This document shows, piece by piece, positions 43,090-55,284 of a DNA stretch of 64,000 bases (positions are counted from its first letter, which is position 1; each line of letters starts with the position of its first letter). The position numbers and the translations under genes were made by a program. Source of the stretch: Notamacropus eugenii (Eukaryota; Chordata; Mammalia; Diprotodontia; Macropodidae); contig NC_092873.1 in the NCBI RefSeq assembly GCF_028372415.1, positions 351,891,890 through 351,955,889 on the forward strand. The letters run 5' to 3'. The notes under the pieces are model-generated. The model made no database searches, was not told where the DNA came from, and saw nothing but the letters and a program-made list of their open reading frames with translations.

Positions 43090-45885
43090 GGGGGGGCAGA
43101 GTCAAGATGGCAGAGTAGACAATGGACCTGCTCTAGTGCTATCACCATAGCCCATAAAACACCTGTAAAAAATGAGTCTAAACAAATTCTAGAATAGCAG
43201 AAGCTACAAAACAGCAGAGTGAAAGAGATGTCCAGCCAAAAATAGCCAGGAAGGCCAACAGGAAAGATCGATTGCACCAGGCCCAGAGAGGAGTGCAGTC
43301 CAGCCTTGGCATGCAGCAGGGACAGAAGTAGAGCAGGCTTCAGGGCACAGAATAACAGGTAGCAGCTGCAGTTCCCAGATTTCTCAACCTACAAATACAA
43401 AAAACAGTTTCAAAGGCCAGTGAGAAAGCTCTTTCACCTGGGTGAGAAGGGAGCTGGGTCTGGCCCTAGCCTTGGCCCCAGGACAGCAGCAGCATCCATT
43501 TTTGGAACCCTTCACCTAAATACCCTGGGGGAATCAAGCAGCTGATCTGGATCTCAGTTCTGAGTGGCAGTCCTGGGGTGAGGAGGAGCGCTGACATAGT
43601 GGAGTTGGTGGAGGCTCTGGAGAGGGAATCCTACTCACAGATCCTGGACTGAAAAGCTTGTGGTTGCTCCCAGACCAGGGCACAGGCTGTAAGGAGAGTA
43701 AATTCCTCTATCTTGACTGTGCCACCTTGGAGGAACTGAGAACTTACAGGTCCCTAGAATATACCCTCCACTTGACAAAGGACTCAAAAGTCAAGTAACT
43801 GGATGAGAAAATGCCCAAAAAAGGGGAAAAAAATAAGACCATAGAAGGTTACTCTCTTGGTGAAAAGGTATTTTCTTCCATCTTTTCAGATGAGGAAGAA
43901 CAAAGCATACCATTGAAGGAAGACATCAAAATCAAGGCTTCTACATCCAAAACCTCCAAAAAAATATGCAATGATTTCAGGCTATGGAAGAGCTCAAAAA
44001 GGATTTTGAAGATCAAGTAAGAGAGGTGGAGGATCAATTGGGAAGAGAAATGAGAGAGATGCAAGAAAATCATGAAAAATGAGTCAACAGCTTACTAAAG
44101 GAGACCCCAAAAAATGCTGAAGAAAATAACACCTTTACAAGTAGACTAACCCAAATAGCAAAAGAGGTCCAAAAAGTCAAGGAGAAGAAGAATGCCAAAT
44201 GGAAAAGGAGGTTCAAAAGCTCAATGAAGAAAGTAGTTCTTTAAAAATTAAAATGGAAGAGATGGAAGCTAATGTCTTTATGAGAAACCAAGAAATCACA
44301 AAACAAAACCAAAAGAATGAAAAAATAGAAGATAATGTGAAATATCTCATTGGACAAAACAACTAACCTGGAAAATAGATCCAGGAGAGACAATTTAAAA
44401 ATTATGGGACTACCTGAAAGCCATGATCAAAAAAAGAGCCTAGACATTACCTTTCATGAAATTATCAAGGAAAACTACCCTGAGATTCTAGAACCAGAGG
44501 GTAAAATAAATATTGAAAGAATTCACTGATCACCTCCTGAAAGAGATCCCAAAGGAAAACTCCTAGGAATATTGTAGCCAAATTCCAGAGTTCCCAGGTC
44601 AAGGAGAAAATATTACAAGCAGCCAGAAAGAAACAATTTGAGTATTGTGGAAATACAATCAGGATAACACAAGATCTAGCAGCTTCTACATTAAGGGATA
44701 GTAGGGCTTGTAATATGATATTCCAGAAGTCAAAGGAGCTAGGATTAAAACCAAGAATCACCTACCCAGCAAAACTGAGTGTAATATTTCAGAAGAAAAA
44801 ATGGTCATTCCAAGAAATAGAGGACTTTAAAGCATTCTTGAAGAAAAGACTAGAGTTGAATAGAAAATTTGACTTTCAAACACAAGAGTCAAGAGAAAAA
44901 GGTAATCAAAAAAGAGAAATCATAAGGGACTTACTAAAGTTGTACTGTTTACATTCCTACATGGAAAGATAATATTTGTAACTCTTGAAATTTTTATCAG
45001 TATTTGAGTAATTGGAGGGATTATATGCATATAGACAGAGGGCACAGGGTGAGTTGAATAGGAAGGGATGATACCTTAAAAAAAATAAAATTAAGGAGAG
45101 AGGAATATATTGGGAGGAGAAAGGGAGAAATAGAATGGGGCAAATTATCTCTCATTAAAGAGTCAATAAAAAGTTCTTTCAATGGAGGAGAAAATGGAGG
45201 AGGTGAGAGGGGAAAAAGTGAAGCTTGCTCTCTTCACATTTGACTTAAGGAGGGAATAACATGTACACTCCATTTGATGTGAAAATCTATCTTACACTAC
45301 AGGAAAGTAAGGAAGAAGGGGATAAGTAGGATATGGGGGGAATGGTAGAAGGGAAGGCAAATGGGAGGAGGGAGTAATTAGAAGTAAACACTTATGGGGA
45401 GGGACAAGGCCAAAAGAGAGAATAGAATAAATGGGGGGGGAGGGCAGGATTGGATGGAGGGAAATATAGTTAGTCTTTCGCAACATGACTATTATGGAAG
45501 TCTTTTGCATAATGACATACGTATAGCCTATGTTGAATTGCTTACCTTCTCAGTGGGGATTGGTGGGGAGGGAGGGAGAGAAATTGGAACTCAAAGTTTT
45601 AGGAACAAATGTTGAGAATTGTTTTTGCATGCAACTGAGAAATAAGAAATACAGGTAATAGAGTATAGAAATCTATCTTGCCCTACAAGAAAAGAGAGAA
45701 GATGGGGATAAGGGAAGGGAAGGGTGTGATAGAAGGGAGGGCAGATTGGGGGAAAGCACAATCAGAATGCACAGTGTGGGAGTGGGAGGAGGGGAGAGAT
45801 GGGGAGAAAATTTGGAACTCAAAATCTTGTGGAAATGAATGTTGAAAACTAAAAATAAATAAATAAATTTTAAAAGAAAAAAATC
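43090..45885 (+). mobile_element. Half-L1 (HAL1-like), full length, copy 4
   Basis: 5' UTR begins GGGGCAGAGTCAAGATGGCA. ORF1 starts at 43811 (MPKKGEKNKTIEGYSLGE) and is open for 69 codons before a 1-nt frameshift. Downstream blocks retain the coiled coil, SRRDNLKIMGLPESHD and, open at 44715-44972, the C-terminal LGLKPRITYPAKLSVIFQ segment. Spacer and 3' end match copies 1, 2 and 3b, with only a trace of the TA/CA tract near 45025. An imperfect roughly 18-base A-rich repeat (TTTAAAA...ATGCT and TTTAAAA...ATCCT) brackets it. No ORF2. Confidence 0.87.
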
Positions 45886-47819
45886 CTACATCTTTTCTAT
45901 TTTAGTGGGATTAAGACCTTTCCTGAAATCTCCTTTTCAAAACCCCAAAAACGTTTTACTTTCAAACTCTGAATTTACATTGTTACTGCAAACAGATTCC
46001 AACCTTCTTTACTCATCTACTCATCCTGAACTTTTATTATTTCCTTATATAACACTACTCTTCTTTGTAATTCCTCTAGTAAACCCCTTTTCTGTTCCTT
46101 AGTGGTTACAAATGCACAGTTAATACCAATTTCTTTAAGGACTTTTGGGCTATTAGAATTAGTTACAATCACATTGTTTCCAATTTTTTTTCTTTATCTT
46201 AGTTTTCAATCACTTTCTGTATCTATCTTTCATAAATCTCCAATATGACCAATGTTGGAAACCAAGAAAAAAGAGAGATTTGTCCTCTTTTAAGCCATTT
46301 TTGAAAGTTTATTTATTTTTGTGGTCTGTTTTTTTTGGTTGATCACATCAAAAGAAAAGGCATAGGTAAAACACCTGTGAACCATTAATTATCACAAAGC
46401 ACAAATGCCACAGACAAAACAGACACATATTTCATGTTTTTTTGGAGATTTTCCTAATTGTATAAGATCCTTTTCTATCTAAAATAAAGAACCCACTATT
46501 CCTAAATTTAATTTCAAATAGACACAAACAGAACACATAACAAGACAGAACATGAACTTCTCCTAAGTTTTTCTCTAGGAGATTCTGAAGTCAAGATCTT
46601 ACCTGTCTCCTCTATCAACTATAGAATTTAAGGCCATCTTGTGGCTGGAGTCCTGTTGTCAGCCTAAGATAATTCTTTTGTTTCCTAATTATGTTAATGC
46701 TTTTAGAATCTTATTAATAAACATATAATTTACTAACAATACAAATTGCTTTTATCCAATTTGCTTTTGACAATTGGGTTCACCCATTTAAAATGCATTT
46801 TGTTTTTAGAACAAGTCCCTGATAGGCAGAAGAATTGGTTGAAGTTCTACTCCTCCAGACTCTTTTGCCAAAATATAATCACAGGAAGAAAAATTGAGAA
46901 TGATGAAGAATTTAGCAATATCAATAATTCATTTATCCTAAGTTGATTTGGGAGGTTATTCAATAAAATTCTATAAGTTTCTAAGTAATCAAAAGTTCCA
47001 TTCTTTGGCTAAAACAATCTCCAGCCTAAACCCTTTTCATTCTTAAACCAAACTTTGTGCAGCTTAATAGCCCTTTCTTTAGTCATCCTCCCAACAGAGA
47101 GTCCACCCTGTCCCAACTGGGATCCTGTAGGATGAATTTCTCCTCTTATGATTGACTCCATCTCTCCTGCAGCCAGTTCCAACCAGGGACTCTTCAGAGG
47201 AACTTTCCTCAAGAGAATTGGACTAGATTCCCGAGGTACACAACTTTCTGGCTATTCCTTCTGAAAGTTCCCCAACTGAAGGCATTAGAGATTATTTCTG
47301 TCGATTATGAAACAAGGTGGATAATTTCCTATCAGCCTGAGTTCCCTCTATTATGGGAGTCTTTCCTACAACCAACATTTAAATGCTCAGGGATTTGTTT
47401 TGGCAATTTCTCCAACACTTCCAATTCTTAATTTTTGAGATTAATCTCTAGGATCCTCAGACAGTCAACTAGGGCTGAAAAGTGCTTTTTAAGGGAACAT
47501 TCAGCAAAATTTATACCTATGTTCTTTTAAAACTTCCTGAAAATTTAGCTCTGATTATCAATAATTAACTTGATCCTAAGCAAATATAACCTTTTTCTCT
47601 CCTCATATTGATAAAATTAAAATGAATCTTCTTCTTGGGTCAAGAGAGGATGGGATTGTTTCCAGGATGGTCACATCCTTGACAGTTTACAGTTGAAGCA
47701 TGAAATCTCTTCCCTACAGTCCCAAAAGTTCCCCTTCAACCAATTAAAGATATTTCTCTACTGGTGGTTTAATTACTCCTTGTTAAAAGAATTTAAAGGC
47801 AAAGAATCTATCTGAAAAA
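45886..47819. other. Unassigned AT-rich sequence
   Basis: About 1.9 kb without a named element. A 67-codon minus-strand frame (47212-47009) and a cysteine pair near 47700-47685 raise the possibility of decayed retroviral sequence, but nothing is conclusive. Confidence 0.25.
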
Positions 47820-50281
47820 GCAAATTTGAGAAGCAGAAGAAGAATTGGGGAAAGAAGTGAGAGTACTGCAGGAAAATCATGAAAAAAAGTCAAAGCATGG
47901 GAAAAAAATATATGAAAAGTAACCAAATAAAATAAGTCCTCAAAAAATAGAATTGGCCAAATGGAAAAGGAAAGTACAAAAGTACATTGAAGAAAATAAT
48001 TCCTTAAAAATTAGAATTAGACAAGTGAAAGCTAATAACTCCATCAGACATCAAGATATGATCAAACAAAATTTAAAAAAAAAGAAAATGTGGGATCTCT
48101 CATTGGAAAAATAATTGACCTGGAAAATAGATCCAGGAAAGATAATTTAAAAATTATTGAACTGCCTGAAAGCCATGGTTTGTTTTTTTAAAGAGCCTGG
48201 ACAGCATTTTTCAAGAAATTATCAAGGAAAACTGCCCTGATATTCTATAAGCAGAGAGCAAAACAGAAATTGAAAAAATTCACTGATGCCTCCCTGAAGC
48301 ATTCCAAAATGTGAACTCCCAGGACCATCATAGTCAAATTCCAGAGCTCACCCATCAAGGAGAAAGCCAAAAAGAAACAATTCAAATATTCTGGAGTTAC
48401 AATTAGAATTTCTTAGGATTTGGCAGCTTCCTCATTAGAGAACTGGAGGGCTTAGAATATGATATTCCAGAAGGCAAAGAAGTTACAATCAAGAATCACC
48501 TACCCAGAAAAATTTAATATAATCCTTCAAGGAAAAAAAATGGATATTTAATGAAACAAGGAACTTTCCATCATTCCTAATTAACAGACTAGAGATGAAT
48601 AAAAAAATCTGATCTCCAAATGCAAGACTCAAGGGAAACATAAAAAGGTTAAAAAAGAAACAAGAAAGAGAAAACATGAAAGATTCAATAAGGTTAAACT
48701 ATTTATATAATTTTATATAGCAAGATAACTATAACTCTTAAGGACTTTACTACTATAAGAGCAATTAGGAGCATATGTAGGCAAGGGTTGCAGATATAAG
48801 ATGACTGATGAGATGGTATCCAAAAAAACAAAATAAAGTAGTGAGAAAGAAGATTGCATTAGAAGAAGGAGGAGGGAGGAAATAGAATGGGGTAAATTAT
48901 CTCACATAAAAGAGGCATGAAAGAACTATCATAATGGAGGGAAAGATGGGGAAGGTGGTGGGCAGAACTAAAATTTTATTCTCATCAGAATTGACTCAAA
49001 GAAAGAATAACAAGCACACTCAATTGAATGCAGAAATATGTCTTACCCTATAAGGAAGAAAAAAGGGATAGGGATAAAGGTAGGGAAAATAATATAAGGG
49101 AGAGTAGATTAGAGTAGATGATGATCAGAAATAAAATACTTGTGAGAAGGGACAGGGTGGGGGTAAGAGAGGGGGGGATAAATAAGGGGAAAATAACATG
49201 GAGGGAAGTGTACAATTGGTTATAACTATAAATGTGAATGGGATAAACTCACCTATAAAACAGAAGCATAAAGCAGAGTGGATTAAAAAATGGAATCCTA
49301 TAATATGTTGTTTACAAGAAACACATTTGAAGCATAAAGACACACACAGAGTAAAGATAAGGGGCTGGAGCAGAATCTATTATACTTCAGCTGAAGTAAA
49401 AAAAAAGCAGGGGTAGCAATCATGATCCCAGACAAAGCAAAAGTAGATATAATTAAACAAGATAAGGAAGGAAACTATATCTTGCTAAAAGGTACCATAA
49501 ACAACAAAGTAATATCAATACTAAACATACATGTACCAAATGATACAGCACTTAAATTTTTGAAGGAGAAGCTGAATGAGTGACAGAAGAAAATAGACAA
49601 TAAAACTTTACTAGTGGGAGATCTCAACTTTCCCTTCTCAGAACTACATAAATCTAATGCAAAAAAATAAATAAAAAAGAAGTTAAGGAGGTGAAAAAAA
49701 TTATGGGAAAGTTCAATGAGATAAATCACTGGAGAAAAATTGAATGGTAATAGAAAGGAATATACCTTTTTCCTAGTGGTACATGCTACATACACAAAAA
49801 TTGATCATAAAAACTTCACAACCAAATGCATAAAAGCAGAAATATTAAATGGACCTTTTCAGATCATAAGGCAATAAAAATTACATTCTGTAGTAGACAA
49901 TGAAAAGATAAATTGAAAATTAATTGGAAACTAATTCTAAAAGATAAGTGGGTCAAAAAGCAAATCATAAAAACATTTGATATTTTCATTAAAGAAAATG
50001 ACAATAATGAGACAACATACCAAAATTTATGAGCTATAACTAAAGCAGTACTTAGGGGAAAATTTATATCTTTAATTGCTTTCAGAAATAAAATATAGAG
50101 CACAGATCGAGCAACTGGGCCTACAACAAAAAAATTGAAAAAGGACAAATTAAAAATCCTCAATTAAACACAAAATTTGAAATCCTGAAAATCAATGGAG
50201 AGATTAATAAAATTAAAAGAAAAAATTGAATTCATAAACAAAACTACAAGCTTGTTCTATTAAAAAAGAAAGAAACAATAG

Positions 50282-50880
50282 ATGCCACATCACACATGCT
50301 CTTTCCTTTCTGTCTGGGGTTCCATCTAGAGCAGCACCCATCAACAGCTCTGAGATGCTGATGCCCAAGAAGAACTGAACTGTCATCTTTGACTCCTTTT
50401 TAAGGAGGGAGTAATGGTAGCCAAGAAGGACATCCACATGCCAAAGCACCCTGAGCTGACAGACAAGAATGTGCCCAGTCTCCATGTCACGAAGGTCATA
50501 CAGTCTCTAAAGTCTCGTGGCTATGTTAAGGAGCAGTTCACAGGGAGACATTTCTACTGGTACCTAACCAATGAGGGTATTCAGTACCTTCAGGATTAGC
50601 TTCACCTGCTCTCTGAGATTGTGCCTTCCACTCTCTGCAGAAGTTGTCCTGACACCCTGAGTTGCAGGGTGAGCAACCCGCCTAGCTTACTCAAGGTGAA
50701 GCTGACAAAGACACATACAAAGTACTGCTCCCCCTGGTGCTGATGAGAAGATTGAGGCTGGGGCTGGGTCAACAAGAGAATTCCAATTTAGAGGTGTATT
50801 TAGTCATGAATGTGGTCAACCTCCTCAATAAAAAATTGTAGAGATATGTTTCATATTGAATAAAATTGGAGGAAAAAAAC
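50282..50880 (+). pseudogene. RPS10: Processed pseudogene of ribosomal protein S10
   Basis: Intronless copy of the RPS10 mRNA. The start ATG at 50355 is followed by codons for MLMPKKN and then a premature TGA. A 1-nt loss shifts the frame within the next ten codons, and a clean stretch at 50414-50599 reads [27 protein letters not shown] and [14 protein letters not shown]. The C-terminal part is more worn, with GAGS...FQFRG, and the stop is at 50829-50831 (CTCCTCAATAA). AATAAA near 50858 and an A-rich end near 50875 follow. ACAATAGAT-like words at both edges suggest a target duplication. It sits in the old L1, sense orientation, with no promoter of its own. Confidence 0.93.
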
Positions 50881-51404
50881 AAAACAAACAACAGCAACAA
50901 TAAAATAGATAAATCATAAGCTCATTTGATTTATAAAAGGAAAGAAGAAAACCAAATTTCCAGTATCAAAAATGGAAAGAATGAATTCACCACCAATGAA
51001 GAGAAAATAAAAGCAATCGTTAGGAAATATTTTGCCCAATCGTATGGCAATAAATTTGACTGTCTAAGCAAAATCAATGAATTTCTACAAAAATATAAAT
51101 TACCCAGATTAACAGAAGAAGAAATAGAATGCTTGAATAACACAATCTTAGAGAAAAGAAATTGAACAAACCACCAATGGCTAAAAAAAAAAATACCCAG
51201 GGCTAGATGGGTTCATAAACAGACTCTACAAAACATTTAAAGAACACTTAATCCCAAAACTATATGAAAAAATAGGCAAAGAAGGAGTCCTACCAAACTC
51301 CTCTTATGACATAAATATGGTGCTGATACCTTAACCAGGAAGAACCAAAACAGAGAAAGAAAATTAGAGACCAATTTCTCTAATGAATATTGATGAAAAA
51401 TGTT

Positions 51405-51864
51405 CAGTGCGCTCTGAAGCCCATGGATTGACCAACAATGAGTCCCTGCCCAACCTCTTGGTTGAGAATGAATGACAATAGTAACAGCTTCTCTTCAAAA
51501 CAACAACCCTGAGGCTCCTGCCCCTCCCAATGTGATTTATCTATTTTTTTTTCTATTAAAAGGGCCATCCCTCTGACTACTTTTTAAAGAAGACTATTCA
51601 CTAAGTGGGCATTACCTCCTTTTAAGTGAGTTTCTGAAAAGGGCTTAGCCTAAAAGGCCAAGGTCTCCCATTGCATCATGGGCCATCTCCAGTCATCCTA
51701 ATGAACATCTATCTGGTCAGGCGATCAAGATGGCTCAGAAGAAGAAAGTGAGGCTGATGACCTTGCACAGCCCTCCCTCACGCAAAACAAAGTCAAGTGC
51801 AAGTCATGTCATCATTTCTCTGATGTCATGGTCCTCTTTGAAAGCAAAGGATGAACACAACAAT
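51405..51864 (+). mobile_element. RTE-derived SINE-like repeat, copy 3, with extra 5' head
   Basis: Plus-oriented counterpart of 7150-7511: AAAAGGCCAAGGTCTCCCAT, GGGCCATCTCCAGTCATCCT, TTGCACAGCCCTCCCTCACG, GATGTCATGGTCCTCTTTGA and a final CAAAGGATGAACACAACAA. An added 80 bases at the 5' side (from about 51405) include GGTTGAGAATGAATG, possibly a degenerate B box. Confidence 0.65.
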
Positions 51865-53955
51865 TAGAAATGTTAGCTATAGCAGTAAGAGAGGAAAAAG
51901 AAACTGAAGGAATTGGAATGGGCAATGAGGAAACAAAATTATCACTCTTTGCAGATGATTTGATGGTATGTTTAGAGAATCCTAGAGAATCAACTAAAAA
52001 GCTACTTGAAATAATTAACAACTTTAGCAAAGTTGCAGGATACAAAATAAACCCACATAAACCATCAGCATTTCTACATGTTGCCAAAAAGCCCAGCAGC
52101 AAGATATAGAAAAAGAAATTCCATTTAAAATAACTGTAGACAATATAAAATATTTGGGATTCTATCTGCTTAGACAAACCCAGGAACTATATGAACGCAA
52201 ATTCAAAACACTTTTCACAGAAATAAAGTCAAATCTAAACAACTGGAAAAATATCAATTGCTCATGGGTAGGCCAAATCAATATAATAAAAATGACAATT
52301 TGACCTAAATGAATCTATTTATTCAGTGCCATACCAGTCAAACTACCAAAAAAATTATTTTGTAGAGCTAGAAAAAAATAACAAAATTCATCTGGAAGAA
52401 CAAAAGGTCAAGGATATCAAGGGAATCATTTAAAAAAATATGAAGGAAGGTGATCTAGCTGTATCAGATCTCGAACTATGTTACATAAAGGTAGTTATTA
52501 AAAGAATCTGTTACTAAGAAAGAGCATGATGGATCAATGGAATTGATTAGGTATAAATTGCTTTATACTAAATGACCATAGTAATCTATTATACAGTAAG
52601 AACAAAAATCCAAACTTTTGTAATAAAAACTCATTATTTGACAAAAACTGCTGGAAAAACTGGAAAACAGTATGGCAGAAACTAGGTATAGATCAACATT
52701 TCACACTGTACTAAGATAAGGTCAAAATGGACACATGACTTAGGCATAAAGGGTGATACCATAAGCAAACTAGGAGAGCAAGGAATAGTTTACTTATCAG
52801 ATCTATGGATAAGGGAAGAATTTAGTACCAAAGAAAATATAGAAAGCATTACAAAATGTATAAACATAGGCAATTTTGATCATGTAAAATCAAAAGGTTT
52901 TTGCACAAACAAAACCAATGCAACTGAAAGTAAAAGCAGAAAACTGAGGAAAAAAATTTTTGTGACAAGTGTCTCTAACAAAGGTCTCATTTCTCAAATA
53001 TATAGAGAACTGAGTCAAATTTATAAGAATACAAGTCATTCCCCAATTGATAAATGGTCAAAGGACATGAACAGGCAGTTTTCAGATGAAAAAACCAGAG
53101 CTATCTACAATCACACAAAAAAATGCTCCAAATCACCATTTATTAGAGAAAGACAAATTTGAACAAGTCTAAGGTACTGTCTCACACTTATCAGATTGGC
53201 TAATATGACAAAAAAAAGAAAATTGATAAATATTGGAGAGGATATGGGAAAACTGGGACATATGTATGTTGGTGGTCATGAACTGATCCAACCAAAAAAG
53301 GGAAAGGGGACCCACATTATTAAAATATTTATAGCAGTTCTCTTTGTGATGGCTAAGAAGTGGAAATAAAGAGGATGTGGGGAATGCCTAAACAAGCTGT
53401 GGTATAGTTTTGTGATGGAATATTATTGTGCTATAAGAAATGACAAGCAAGATGACTTTAGAAAAACCTGAAAAGACTTACATGAATTGATGCAAAGTGA
53501 AATGAGCAGAACTAAAAGAATACTGTACAGAACTAAAAGAATACTGTACACAGTAACAGCAATACTGTACAACGAAGAACTGTGAATGACTTAGCTAATT
53601 TCACCAATACAATGATCCAAGACAATATCAAAGGACTCATGACAAAGCATACTATCTATCTCCAGAGAAAGAACTGATATTGTCTGAATACAGACTGAAG
53701 CATGCTATTTTTCACTTTATTTCTTTTTTTAATTCCTTCTCTTCAAGTCTTCTTGTATAAAATGATTAATATGGAAATATTTTAGATGATAGCACATGTG
53801 TAAACTATATCAGATTTTTTACCATCTCAGGCAGGGGGTAGAGGAGGGAGGAAGGGAAGGACCAAATTTGGAACTCAAAACTTTTTTAAAATGTTTAAAA
53901 TTTGTTTTAATGTGGAGGAGGGGGAGAACAAATTTTAAGATTAAAAAAAGAAAGA

Positions 53956-54174
53956 AAGAAAAGACATGGGCTGATTTTTTCCCCTGTATAGAGACTAGTT
54001 TGTACTAAACTGACCACACTCTCTCCCTTTATGGTTTTTGTAAGCCAAATAGCCAGAGATAAGTAGACATTTGACAAAAAAAATTGAATTTTCTTCTGCA
54101 TAAACAGATTAGACCAGGATCAAAACTGTACCTTTGCCTACCTTCTGTTAATACTTAACTTGAAAGTCAAAAAG
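53956..54174. other. Unassigned sequence
   Basis: Nothing recognised. Confidence 0.3.
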
Positions 54175-54370
54175 TCTAAGTTCTAGGATCAGTTTTGTCA
54201 CTTTCTTCTTGTATGACCTTACCTATATTCTTTTACCCCTCTGTGCCTTGGTTCCCACATTCTCAAAAGGAAATAATAACCCCAGCTCTGTTTATATTAT
54301 GGTATTGTAAGAATCAGATGAGATGAAGAAAGTGAAAAGTGCCTTTAAGAAATAAAAAGTCATACCTTGC
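54175..54370 (+). mobile_element. MIR SINE
   Basis: AGTCTAAGTTCTAGGATCAG, CTTCTTGTATGACCTTACC, CTCTGTGCCTTGGTTCCC and AGTGAAAAGTGCCTTTAAG in MIR order. Confidence 0.65.
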
Positions 54371-54499
54371 ATTTGATGGGGGAACTCAAATTATAGTCAT
54401 TAACTGAGTTACTCCTTGGAAGAAAGAATATAAGTTGGAAAGTATAAGGTCCTCATTGTCCCAATAGTACAAAAGTGGTAATGAAATAAAAGGGTTTTT

Positions 54500-54595
54500 T
54501 TCCAACAAGTCCAATAAACATTTATTATGGGCCTACTAAATGCAAGGCACTGTCCTTGGTGCTGGGAGAGATGCAAAGTTTAGATGAGTGTACTG
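54500..54595 (-). mobile_element. L2/MIR3-type 3' remnant
   Basis: CAATAAACATTTATTATGGG, CCTACTAAATGCAAGGCACTG and TTGGTGCTGGGAGAGATGC, the same type as 30150-30245. Confidence 0.6.
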
Positions 54596-54786
54596 TGCAA
54601 AGGAAAGGGATAAACAAAGATAAGATAAGCAAACGCACCCAGCCAGAAAGCAATACAGAAGCAAGAAGTGGTGGGACTTCTGTTAACCAGTAGGATAAAA
54701 GATCCTGGGGCTTAGCTCTGCCTCCTTCTCCTAATCTTCATTCTCTTTCTATTATTGTGTAGCCTTTGGTAAGTAGGTTTCCTCTC

Positions 54787-54975
54787 ACAGGATCAAAGAT
54801 TTAGAGCTGGAAAAGACTTCAGAAGTAACATAGTTCAAGCCACTCGTGTTACGGATGAGGAAATAGAGGCTCAAAGGGGTGACTTGTGACTTGCTTATGG
54901 AAAGGTAGCTAGTAGGAACCCACTTCGCCAGATGTCCGAGTTCAAAACCCTATCCACTGTGCCAGGCTGCTTCTT
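54787..54975 (-). mobile_element. MIR SINE
   Basis: GATTTAGAGCTGGAAAAGAC, GGATGAGGAAATAGAGGCTC, GACTTGTGACTTGCTTATGG and CCTATCCACTGTGCCAGGC in reverse MIR order. Confidence 0.7.
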
Positions 54976-55284
54976 GGCGCTACCTCACGGTGTGACTGTG
55001 CTTTGTAAACCTTGTCACATATAAATCTTTGATGCTAGTGAGAGGAAACCCACTTGCCAAAGGCTACACAACAAATCAGCTTGTAAGAGTGAAAATGGGG
55101 AGAAAGATCGTTTATCCTAACCCGAGGTGAAGAAGAATAGCAAAGAGGGAAGCATGGGTTCTTTTGCGGTTGATTTTCTCCCAGTACAGCAAAAAGAAAA
55201 GGAAGGTTTATGGGGTGAAGGTGGGGATAGAGGAGTGGATTCTGGTTTGCACACTTTTCACCCTGCTGAACTTCAAATGGGGAG
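54976..55284. other. Unassigned flank of the CpG-rich block
   Basis: A 25-base stretch near 55040 (GAGAGGAAACCCAC...AAAGGCTACACAA) echoes the reverse of 54765-54790 (TTTGG...TTTCCTCTC), a short inverted repeat across the MIR. Otherwise nothing recognised. Confidence 0.3.

Larger units (their letters stand above)
47820..53955 (+). mobile_element. Old L1 with ORF1, spacer and ORF2 remains
   Basis: 5'-truncated inside the ORF1 coiled coil. Decayed ORF1 to about 48700, then a purine-rich spacer to 49197. ORF2 starts at 49198: an APE endonuclease with NVNGINSPIK and CCLQETHLK is open to 49416. RT parts follow in pieces: [16 protein letters not shown] (about 51100), [10 protein letters not shown] (about 51950) and the C-terminal SHSPIDKWSKDMNRQFSD (about 53040). 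The 3' UTR ends at about 53955. Two later insertions break it: an RPS10 retrocopy (50282-50880) and an RTE-derived SINE (51405-51864), the latter with loss of some 400 bases of RT. Many stops make it inactive. Confidence 0.9.

Noticed and set aside
47655..47705. Cysteine pair reading CFNC on the minus strand, resembling a retroviral zinc knuckle
   Set aside because: Only the first half of the C-x2-C-x4-H-x4-C pattern is present, followed by a stop. Too weak to call a gag remnant alone.
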